Positions 54,430-64,000 of a stretch of 64,000 nt of DNA are shown here, piece by piece (position 1 is the stretch's first letter; each line of letters begins with the position of its first letter). Where the stretch lies: positions 375,001-439,000 of the forward strand of contig JAINUG010000387.1 of assembly GCA_029706075.1 (NCBI GenBank). Direction: 5' to 3'. The stretch comes from Aldrovandia affinis. Taxonomy: Eukaryota; Chordata; Actinopteri; Notacanthiformes; Halosauridae. A program made the position numbers and the translations under genes. Below the pieces are notes generated by a model that saw nothing but the letters and a program-made list of their open reading frames with translations, had not been told where the DNA came from and did no database searches.

Positions 54430-56440
54430 ATTGCTTTTTTCTCGTACTTTGGCATCCCTTATCTCAATGTCTCATCTCAATGTTCTGTAAATGTGCTATA
54501 CTTTTAGGCATATTTCATATTTATAATATCTTCTGGTAAAGCTCTGAACAGAGTAACTGTTTAACAGAGTAAGGGGCCAATCAGAAACCTGCAAGACTGA
54601 GTCTGGAGCACATATAACATATCAAGCGTGCAGTATGCTGGACATTTGGAAGTTCACCCATAAAAGCTGGTGTATTTTTAAGTCATTCTGTTACACTGCA
54701 CCAACTAAACACATTGAACAATTCTATTTCATTATTTTTGGTACTAATATCACAAGTACAATAAATCAAGTGAACAGTTATACAATAATAGGTTTATCTA
54801 ATAAAACACAAGTTTTAAGTGCTTAATTCCACATGTGTAGATTACAGGACAAACGTTTCTCCATTGGAAAAAAACGTAACTAAATATTAACACTGAATAA
54901 TTAGACTTTAACTTTAACAACATTAAAACCACTTTGGGCCAGCCGCACACCAATAGAACGCGTATGAGTTCAGAAAGCGCCAGGGCTGATCTGAGAGCAC
55001 ACATCTCAAATTAAAACAGCCCAGGACGTTTGGAAGAAACTGCCCCAAAAGCATGTTCAACCCAACAACGTCACAGTGCAGTTAAAGTGCACACAGATGC
55101 GTAGCAATCACACAGCGAAACATTACTGTATTTGCCACAGGACGAGGACTTAACAATGTCCTTATTTAGGCGATATTCATACTGCTGTAAACTGGGGAGG
55201 GCGACGAAAAGGGTCAGAGGCTTGAACGAAGCAATTGTCAGTCAAATGGTGTAGTACTGACATTTACGAGCAGCTAATGAACTAGCACTCATGTTACACG
55301 TTACAGAAACAACACGAGCCAATCCCAAATAAGCACTAGCTGCCCAGCCCAGTCTACTGACTACAGCTGGCTAGGTGTCTAGCTAGCTAATTACCCAACA
55401 CAGATGCTGCAGCCCTCTCGTGTTACAGAAATACCCAGTCCCAGGAAACTGTCAATATTACTTGACTTATGGCTAGTCAGTCAGCTTCGTGCAATCAAAC
55501 ATAAGCAGAAATAACGTTGTTAATTGGTCAATTGATATATACTGAAAACTGTTCGAACGCAGAGTAATTAGCAACCTACCACGTATAACTTGTTTTTATT
55601 TTCATTTGTTTTTATTTATTTTCCCCAAAACCATATTTTGTAATTCATTGCACTACTTTAGGCTATTATTGCATGCCTCAGTGCATTATCAAAGACAAAA
55701 CAGCTGAAGCTTTTCTGCTCGCTGAAGGTCTTAGCTTGGTACTTTTTGTCTAATATTTAATTAACAAAAAAACAACGATGCATACCCCTGATTTCAGTCT
55801 GCAAACCTCAACGTTTCCATCGGTGTGGGTAAATATTGGAACTGGTGTGAAGAAATTAGCCAAAACAGGCTTTTAATGTAGGTAGCTACGACAGCACAAA
55901 CGCGTTCAAGCCCGAAGCCAGATTACTATTTACTTCCGGTGACTACGCAGGATGAAATAATTAGTATAAAAGCCTAAACGTAGGCCACTGTCAGGCAAGA
56001 AATATTCAATATAAAAGCCAGAACGTAATTAAATCAAAATGACATTTCTGGCAACTGGGAAAAAATAAATACTTCATTTTCACCCAATTGCTGAATGGGC
56101 AACACTTTTGGGAATACATCCCTAGAAATATAGTGGGCAGGAGTTCCACCATAAAACTTTGCTATTAAGGCAAGACACACCCATGGTATAGGTGTCTCCT
56201 TCTGCTAAGACACTTAATATGAAACAAAATACGGAGGGGATTTTGAATATTTGCTTTGTACACTTCAGGAACTTACAAGATGTAACTGTATGTAAATAAA
56301 AACACATTTTTGCCTGTTCTGGGGGATATAATTGCTCATAAAATCTTATTTTCTTATTTTATTTCATGGCAAATATATGAAAACTTCCCAGCTGTGGGTT
56401 AGTGAAGTGACACTAATGGGGGAAAAGATGATAGCATTTA
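54430..56440. other. No gene recognised
   Basis: Two kilobases of apparently single-copy sequence between a LINE and an L2 fragment. No exon with conserved coding was identified on either strand. Confidence 0.35.
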
Positions 56441-56835
56441 CATTTTACATTTGAAGCATTTGGCAGTCGCTCTTATCCAGAGCGACTTACAAGATGTGCA
56501 TAAATACATGGTAGGAACAATCATAGTTCGTGCAAGAGATCAGTGCAGTAATACAGCGATAGACATAATTGCAGGCAGCTGCGTACCATACCTGTAACAC
56601 TGGGAAGGAAAAGGTTAGTAATTTTTAATATTTTTATAAATGAGGAGTAAGCAGGGATACATATACAAGAAATATTGAGCAAGTAGGCAGTGGTGATGAC
56701 AATAGGCTAGATGTACAGAATTCAGTGGTAGTGGAGTCTGAAAAAAAGTTTTGAGTCGCGGAAGTGATTGATTCCGGTCCTGACTTATTGCGGAAGGTCG
56801 TTCCACCACCGAGGGGTCAGGACAGAGAAGAAAGT
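56440..56835 (-). mobile_element. L2-like LINE 3' end, reverse
   Basis: Reversed tail (gcatttggcagtcgctctta, ccagagcgacttacaagatg), 3' untranslated region and the last codons of the C-terminal ORF (plus-strand cggaaggtcgttccaccacc corresponds to RWWNDLP). It matches the plus copy at 21.1-21.6 kb. Confidence 0.75.
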
Positions 56836-56839
56836 TTTT

Positions 56840-57765
56840 AGAAAACAGCCATCAAAGATTGGTGTTGTTGATAAATTTTCATTGATTGGCATGTCATAAA
56901 ATGTTAAAAATACATGGAACTATTGTTATTTGGCCATTTTAATTATGCAGCGTGATAAAATAGATGTTTCTTTAGCAAAATATTGAAAAATCAGAAAATT
57001 CATGGGGGACCAAAAATGATCATTTTATTGGGTGTGTCTCACCTTAAACACTACATTTACCCAAATTCAGTAGGCTACATTAAATGACACAATTCACTCC
57101 ATATTCAACATTGTTGTGATATTTGGTGTTACACCTCTTTTATGATCAGGATTCAAGGATTTATGTAATAAAACAGGCTTTAGCATTATCATGACAAGAG
57201 TTATGCTGTGCTGCCAAAGCAGTTTAGAACAGGAAAATATAACAGGACCAAACCTCAACACCCCCTAAAATAAATAATACTTGCACTACCTGTACTGCCA
57301 CTGCCAATAATACAACATAAAATAAATGTGTATAAAAATATTTATTTTTAATGTTTATTAGCAGATAAACATTATAATGAACAACAGTGTTGATATAGAA
57401 TTTTATATCATATTTTATATATATAAATATTTTTATAGTCAAACTAGGCTGCTTTCTTTTACTACTCATCATTAATGCAGTACAGTATAAAAATAGAAAA
57501 TATTTGACTGTGTTCCAGTTAATCTGCCCTTGCAATATAAGACCCACTCCTTAACCACCAGAAAACATGAGACAAAAATAAAATAAAAAGTTTAATTAGG
57601 TTTTTTTATTTAAAAAAACATTTGACAGGTGTGTAGAAACCAACCAAACAATCCATACAGGGCCACACAGGGCCATACCAAGCCTCTTCCCTTTAGCAAT
57701 GGCTTGCTTAACCACTGAAAAAACCTGACCTAGAATCCACCTGATTCATCTAGGCATCAAGAATC
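56840..57765. other. No gene recognised
   Basis: AT-rich; a segment near 57430-57560 (tttgactgtgttccag, ttaagacccactc-like) repeats one at 46145-46215, suggesting an unnamed dispersed repeat. Confidence 0.35.
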
Positions 57766-57769
57766 AACC

Positions 57770-57980
57770 TCCCTAAGGTTAGGGGGCTGGGCGTGTAACT
57801 CAGAGGTTGCAGGTTCAATTCCCAGGTGGGGGGCACTGCTGTTGTACCCTTGAGCTAAAGGTACTTAACCTGAATTGCTTCAGTAAAATATCCAGCTGTA
57901 TAAATGGATTGTATGTAAAGAAATGTAAACTGTGTAAGTTGCTCTGGATAAGAACGCCTAAAATGTAAATGTAAAATGTA
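57770..57980 (+). mobile_element. SINE (family B), head truncated
   Basis: Begins at ggttagggggctgggcgtgt, followed by ggttcaattcccaggtgggg, the middle block and the L2-type tail (gttgctctggataagaacg). Confidence 0.75.
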
Positions 57981-57984
57981 CCTA

Positions 57985-59550
57985 GTCCGATCCACATTCT
58001 TACAAGGCACTTAAGAGCAAACGGATATGCCCAGAGACAGACCCCCTGGGATATGTAGTTCTCAAGCATCAGCATGGCAACAGTGTTGAAACTGCAAGCT
58101 CCACATTTAAACTTCTATATTTACAACAAAGATGGAATCAACTAAAAAAAAGAAGACAGCACATTATAATGTTACTGGGTGCCAGTCAGTGATTATTCCA
58201 TGCAAATACAGCCAGCTATTAAGTTGACACATTATTGACATGTCATTAAACTGACTCTCTAAAAATAAATACTGGTTGCAACAATATAAATAATGTAGGC
58301 AGTCTTTAATGATAACTTTATGCACAATTTACTGCATTTTAGTCAATTGTTTTAGCATTTTTTGCTATATTCCATACAGTTACACAGAAGAAATTACAGC
58401 GTGTAGCAGGTGCACCTGGAACAGAATTAACAATAACGTGAAATGAGTTCTTCTGTTTCTGAGTGAACCAGCATTTAAAAACGATGTTTCCGGTCAGACC
58501 TTATTCATTTTGATACAGGTCATTCAGCTCAATACTCTAGCGTAGAATAACAAACCCTTGTGTATGCCCTCATGATGTGTGCTCCCTGATAATGATCAAA
58601 TGTCTGAATCTCTTCTTGTACTGAAAGCAGAGGAATGGGCACTATCCTGTTTGGTTTAACAGTTACACCTGTTTAATGAGAAACTATGGTGAAATTTGAT
58701 GGTTTATCACTTGCTCAAATTTTGAGGTATTTACTTTTTTTTAATACTAGGGGGCATCAGTTGACACAAGTTTGACATCACTGGAGAACACAGTTTAATG
58801 TGAATGAATTTTTGAAGAGCACCACCAATAAATACCAATAAAAAAAACAGCAAATACAATTGGTTTCTTATGCACCTGCGGTGCTTGCCCCCCTAAGATA
58901 TCTAGATCACATGTGGCCTTCCCTATCACTGGGTAGCTAGGCTGGTTACCCAGCCCAAACAATTTTGAATTAATATTTTATCGTTAGAAAAACATCTACA
59001 AATCGCAACAGCAGATGAAAGTAGCAGTAACTATATTATACAGTAGTTTCATCCACGTACTAGCTTGGCAGAGAACTCTCCCAATTGGTGAAAAAGGAGT
59101 TTCCCATCTCTGTTTCTGCCTGTACAGATCAAAGAAATGTGAACTGTGGTAGTGCAGCACATGGAGTAGCAAACTTCAAACACAGGGCGTGAAGAAAATA
59201 CATTTGCTTGTGTAGAGAGAATTTGCGTGGGAGAAATTCCTGTGGTTTCAGTGCAAAAATTATTTGTCACATTGCTATTACATTGAATATTGATATTCGG
59301 TGATCTGTGATTTTAACACTTGCTGTTTGTAGAAACAAAAAAATTGAAATGATTAATTGGAAAATTATAAGTGTGACAATACTGATAATTATGATTCGGA
59401 GAATAATTTTATTTGTGCAATTTCCTTTTAGAATAATATGAATAGATCTGAACAATAATATTTATTTGTATTAATTAGAAGGCCGTATTGTGATGTGAAC
59501 TGTACTGCGACCTCTGTACCATGAAACAAACTGGATCATCAGTTTGCAGC
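57985..59550. other. No gene recognised
   Basis: Downstream of zinc-finger copy B. A reversed poly-A signal (tttatt, 59461-59466) lies about 90 bp beyond its stop codon; otherwise nothing was recognised. Confidence 0.35.
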
Positions 59551-59556
59551 ATCTTC

Positions 59557-60468
59557 TTACCTTGAGTGCTTGTGTGTGTGAATCCGCTGGTGTACCCTCA
59601 GATTACTTAAGTGACTGAAATTTTTCCCACACTGGGAGCAGTGGTACGGGCGCTCCCTTGTATGAGTTCGCTTATGCACTGTCAGATTTCCTAACTGAAT
59701 GAAGCTCTTCCCACACTGGGAGCAGTGGTACGGGCGCTCGGCTGTGTGAATCCGCTGGTGTGCCGTCAGATTTCCTAATTGAGTGAAACTCTGCCCACAC
59801 TGGGAGCACTGGTACTGGACCTTGCCTGTGTGAATCCGCTGGTGTACCCTCAGATTACTTAACTGGCTGAAACTCTTCCCACACTGGGAGCAGTGATACG
59901 GGCGCTCCCCTGTATGAGTTCGCTGGTGTACTGTTCGATTAATTAATTGACTAAAACTCTTCCCACACTGGGAGCAGTGGTATGGGCGCTCCCCTGTATG
60001 AGTACGTTGGTGTCGTGTCAGATCATTTGACCTGTTGAAGCTCTTCCCACACTGGGAGCAGTGGTACGGGCGCTCCCCTGTATGAGTTCGCTGGTGTATT
60101 GTTAAATCATGTGAACTCATGAAACCCTTCCCACACTGGGAGCACTGGTATGGGCGCTCTTTTTTATGGGTTTGCTGGTGTCTCGCCAGTAGTGACTTAG
60201 ATTTGTAGCTCTTTCCACAGTGGGAGCATGTGTGGGCCCCTGGAGTGCCTGTGTGGGACTGTGTGGGGAGTGTCTTAAGGGGGTGTGGAGTGCTGATGTG
60301 TGCTGCCACTGGGAGGCAGTGGGTTCTCTGCTCCGTTTCCTCCAGACCTCAGACTCCTGCTGTTCTCCTCTGGGTGAACCTTCTCAATGTGAAGATTCAC
60401 TTCCTCCGTGTGAAAGAATGGGCACTGGGAGCAGGCAAAGACCTGAGCCGATGCCTCAACAGTTTGTC
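59557..60468 (-). CDS. C2H2 zinc-finger exon, copy B (8 fingers), one frameshift
   Basis: This exon is the paralogue of the copy A finger exon. It opens GQTVEASAQVFACSQCPFF, then ENPLPPSGSTHQHSTPP and a stop. The next frame carries on with LKTLPTQSHTGTPGAHTCSH and eight C2H2 fingers ending RIHTHKHSR. Copy A has four Cs where copy B has five (near 60280-60285), so one extra C breaks the frame. All eight fingers are intact (C-x2-C-x12-H-x3-H, mostly HTGERPY linkers). Finger 1, the spacer and the linkers match copy A, while the finger array is shorter and lacks its three-finger repeat. The N-terminal exon belonging to it is at 63.54-62.79 kb, with a Tc1-like element in the intron. Confidence 0.8.
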
Positions 60469-60784
60469 CTGAAGACAGAGAATGTGTAAAGGAGATGTTA
60501 AGCTCATAGAAAATAGAGACGCAAGCAGGAACTGATAAATACAACTACAATATAGAACACGTGCAAATGGGTACAGAATGCTCAATTCAAAACCATAAAA
60601 ATGAAGATTTATATTAGACGTTCTCCAGCCTAGGTACCCTGTATGCCTAGCAGGCCTAACTCCTGCCTATTTCAGGGTTCCCCTACAGACAAAAATAAGA
60701 ACAGCCAAAGAGCAAAACAGCCAAATATGCATCTGAGTCATAAAACAGAAATCAGCTCATTATTGCTTTACAGTGTTACATATA

Positions 60785-62436
60785 CAGTTAGGTCCGGAAA
60801 TATTTGGACAGTGACACAATTTTCATAATTTTGGCCCTGTACGCTACCACAATGGATTTGAAATGAAATAATCAAGATGCAATTGAAGTGCAGACTTTAA
60901 GCTTTAATTTGAGGGTATTTACATCAAAATTGGAGGAAGGGTTTAGGAATTGCAACAATTTTAATACATAGACCCCTCATTTCAACGGACCTAAAGTAAT
61001 TGGACAAATGAATATAATCATAAATAAAATGTTCATTCTTAATACTTTGTTGAGAATCCTTTGCAGGCGATGACTGCCTGAAGTCTGGAACCCATGGACA
61101 TCACCAAACGCTGGGTTTCCTCCTTTGTGATGCTTTGCCAGGCCTTGACTGCAGCTGTCTTCAGTTGTTGTTTGTTTGCAGGTCTTTCTGCCTTAAGTCT
61201 TGTCTTAAGCAAGTGGAATGCATGCTCGATCGGATTGAGATCAGGTGATTGACTTGGCCATTGTAGAATATTCCACTTCTTTGCCTTGTAAAACTCCTGG
61301 GTTGCTTTCGCAGCATGTTTTGGGTCATTGTCCATCTGTACTGTGAAGCGCCGTCCAATCAACTTTGCTGAATTTGGCTGAATGTGAGCAGACAGAATGT
61401 TCCTATAGACTTCAGAATTCATGCGGCTGCTTCCGTCTTCTGTCATATCATCAATAAACACTAGTGACCCAGTGCCATTGGAAGCCATGCATGCCCATGC
61501 CATCACACTACCTCCACCATGTTTTACAGATGATGTGGTGTGCTTTGGATCATGAGCCGTTCCAAGCCTTCTCCATACTTTTCTCTTCCCTTCATTCTGG
61601 TACAGGTTGATCTTAGTTTCATCTGTCCAAAGAATGCTGTTCCAGAACTGGGCTGGCTTTTCTAGATGTGTTTTGCCGAACTCTAATCTGGCCTTTCTAT
61701 TCTTGAGGCTTATGAATGGTTTGCACCTTGTGGTGAACCCTCTGTATTTGCTCTTGTGAAGTCTTCTCTTTATGGTAGACCTGGATAATGATACGCCTAC
61801 TTCCTGGAGAGTCTTCCTCACTTCACTAGATGTTGTGAAGGGGTTCTTCTTTACCATGGAAAGGATCCTGCGATCATCAACCGCTGTTGTCTTCCGTGGA
61901 CGTCCGGGCTTTTTGTGTTGCCGAGCTCACCAGTGCGTTCCTTTTTTTTCTCAGAATGTACCAAACTGTTGATCTGGCCACTCCTACTGTTTCTGCAATC
62001 TCTCTGATGGATTTCTTCTTTTTTCGCAGCCTAAGGATGACCTGTTTCACTTGCATTGAGAGCTCCTTTGACCGCATGTTGTGGATTCGCAGCAACAGCT
62101 TCCAAATGAAAATGCCACACCTGAAATCAACTCCAGACCTTTTACCTGCTTAATTGATGATGAAATAACGAGGGAATAGCCCACACCTGCTCATGAAACA
62201 GCTTTTGAGTCAATTGTCCAATTACTTTAGGTCCCTTGAAATGAGGGGTCTATATATGAAAATTGTTGCAATTCCTAAACCCTTCCTCCAATTTTGATGT
62301 AAATACCCTCAAATTAAAGCTGAAAGTCTGCACTTCAATTGCATCTCGATTATTTCATTTCAAATCTATTGTGGTAGCGTACAGGGCCAAAATTATGAAA
62401 ATTGTGTCACTGTCCAAATATTTCCGGACCTAACTG
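60785..62436 (-). mobile_element. Full-length Tc1-like transposon with defective transposase
   Basis: Terminal inverted repeats of more than 200 bp, outer end cagttaggtccggaaatatt, are flanked by TA (60783-60784, 62437-62438). The minus-strand transposase has an HTH part (IREIAETVGVARSTVWYILR), an AT-hook-like GRPRK and a DD34E core: WTDETK, VQMDNDPKHAAK, SPDLNPIEHAF. It ends at 61039. Two frameshifts between about 61880 and 61930 disconnect the DNA-binding part from the catalytic part. The element is otherwise complete at 1652 bp. It lies in the intron of zinc-finger copy B and is absent from the same intron in copy A. Confidence 0.92.
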
Positions 62437-62785
62437 TATGATAACTATGTTTATAGGCTTATTTTTCTCTGTCTTTTCTCCTCTGAATAGAACTGTTGGC
62501 CATCTCCACCTGTGTGCTAGATGTCCCTTTGCTCTGTTTGTTAAATGAGTCCCTTGCCTTTGGCTGACAAAGCCCAGACTCAAACTAGCGATGTCTAGGC
62601 TAGAGGTCTCGGCTAAAATAATGACCAGTGATCTTAACCTGTGTTTTGGTTCCTGGGGGAGATGACAGGAGAGCTACAGGAGGCTTCAGCATGGATCCTG
62701 AAAAATATGAATAAAGGAAAATTATTTAGTGCAAGACAGAGCAATGAGGAGAACAGAAACAGTCCATTTCACAACTGAGTCTTAC

Positions 62786-64000
62786 CTGCTCGCTGATGAA
62801 GCTGGGAGCAGTGCAAGGGGCCTCTCCAACTGGCTAACTGCCTTGTTCTTCCGGGTCACGACCTGACCCTTCTGCCTCGATGACTGCGGAGTCCTCACTG
62901 GTGAAAGTTCATGCCGTCTCCATGGAGATCTCACTCCCTGGCCTCTTGTACTGGACACAGGATGCGGAGGTGATGACACAGGAACTGAAAGGTCTGTGAT
63001 TTCAAGTCTGCGAATCAGCACTCGAGGCTGTTTTAGCAGGAAGGAAGTGACCAAAGTGGACATCTCCTCCCCTTCCTGGTGCCTGAATTCTGAATTTCCT
63101 TCATTCTTCTGTCCTCTGTCGGTTTGGGGGTGTTGTTCAGCAACATCTCCCTTCCTCTGTTCATCACTCTCTTTTCCTTGCTCCTTGCAGAGTTCCCCTT
63201 CATCTCTCACACCACCCTCCTCCATTTTCACACACTTTATCTCCCCTCCTTCCTCCTCCTCCACCACCTCCTCCTCCTCCTCCTCCTCCACCTCCTCCTC
63301 CTCCTCCTTCATGTTGGACAGTATGTCTTTTTCCTCCCTGCTCATCTCGTATCCAGTCTTCCTCTCTATCCTCTCCTCTATGTCTTCACTTCGGTTCAGA
63401 CCTGGTCTTGGCTCCAGCCTTGTGTAATCTGTGCTTTCAACCACAGATTCTGCCTTCATGGCTTCACCTGAAGAGGCGGGGCTGGAGTCAGTTATAGACT
63501 CTGATTGGCTGTTGGTGTCAGTCACCTTGGTGGAATCCACCGACTGAGTGAAGTTCGTCCCACACTGGGAGCAGTGGTAGGGCCCATCCGCTGTGTGAAT
63601 CCGCTGGTGCGCTGTCAGATTACATAATTGACTGAAACTCTTCCAACACTGGGAGCAGTGGTACGGACGCTTCCCTGCGTGAGTTAGCTGGTGTACCGTT
63701 CGATTAATTAATTGTCCGTACCTCTTCCCACACTGGGAGCAGTGGTATGGGCGCTCCCCTGTATGAATACGTTGGTGTCGTGTCAGATCATTTGACCTGT
63801 TGAAGCTCTTCCCACACTGGGAGCAGTGGTACGGACGCTCCCCTGTATGAGTTCGCTGGTGTATTGTTAAATCCCGTGAATTCATGAAGCCCGTCCCACA
63901 CTGGGAGCACTGGTATGGGCGCTCCCCTGTATGGGCTCGCTGGTGTACCCTCAGATTACTTAACTGAGTGAAGCTCTTCCCACACTGGGAGCAGTGGTAC
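62786..64000 (-). CDS. Fusion: zinc-finger array C joined in frame to the N-terminal exon of copy B
   Basis: Reading from the window edge, five complete C2H2 fingers (YHCSQCGKSFTQLSNLRV onward) and a sixth broken after CGTNFTQ run straight, without a stop, into SVDSTKVTDTNSQSESITD at about 63540. That is the acidic N-terminal region of the copy A/B family. It continues through a Glu-rich stretch coded by a (tcc)n-type repeat at 63250-63310, then TDRGQKNEGNSEFRHQEG, FLLKQPRVLIRRLEITDL and a tail ending LLPASSASR at the gtaag donor (62785-62781). In copy A this region starts MDECKLSSLSQPSFRK, which is missing here. The frame at the donor meets the copy B finger exon in the wrong phase (a stop after three codons), so the 3' end of the transcript is unsettled. 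The 5' part lies outside the window. Confidence 0.75.

Noticed and set aside
62996..63471. Ser/Pro-rich open frames on the plus strand
   Set aside because: They are antisense to the acidic exon of the zinc-finger family and have no support of their own.

Overview
The window is vertebrate, almost certainly teleost, genomic DNA. The evidence is intron-split orthologues of vertebrate genes, several tRNA-derived SINE families with an L2-type LINE tail, Tc1-like, hAT and pogo-like transposons, and a cluster of C2H2 zinc-finger genes. The species cannot be fixed from the sequence.

Layout: (1) 0.7-1.7 kb, minus strand: two internal exons of a tapasin-family gene, best read as TAPBPL/TAPBPR; the rest lies left of the window or was not located. 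(2) 2.4-7.3 kb: LINE and SINE debris, a hAT MITE with a perfect target duplication, and two LINE reverse-transcriptase fragments. (3) 8.0-13.7 kb, plus strand: GEMIN4, with a 10-nt coding first exon and one large second exon that carries a single-base frameshift. (4) 15.7-23.8 kb, minus strand: TLCD3A (FAM57A), five exons, convergent with GEMIN4, with a one-base frameshift in the last exon. (5) 25.6-26.5 kb: a solo LTR with a 5-bp target duplication. (6) 28.4-35.3 kb, plus strand: TMEM199 (Vma12-like V-ATPase assembly factor), six exons whose introns hold three remarkable tandem arrays. (7) 36.7-39.1 kb, minus strand: a degenerate zinc-finger paralogue cut up by insertions. (8) 40.4-47.1 kb: transposon graveyard including a long inverted repeat and a near-perfect palindrome. 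(9) 48.1-51.2 kb and 59.6-64.0 kb, minus strand: two further zinc-finger paralogues plus the edge of a third array fused in frame onto the second. The intron of the second paralogue holds a 1.65-kb Tc1-like element.

The conserved genes act in separate processes: GEMIN4 in SMN-complex snRNP assembly, TLCD3A as a TLC-domain membrane protein, TMEM199 in V-ATPase assembly, and the tapasin homologue in MHC class I peptide loading or editing. The zinc-finger genes are probable DNA-binding regulators.

The most unusual structures are: (a) two arrays of a 29-bp unit that equals the first 29 nt (tRNA A-box head) of a SINE, each ending in the complete SINE; (b) a 2.9-kb minisatellite in TMEM199 intron 5 that is open in essentially all six frames and in frame with the preceding exon; (c) ten tandem copies of the 3' splice site plus start of the last TMEM199 exon; and (d) a zinc-finger array fused in frame to the N-terminal exon of the next paralogue. 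One-base breaks in otherwise intact GEMIN4, TLCD3A and one zinc-finger exon, two of them in homopolymers, suggest residual assembly indels rather than gene death.
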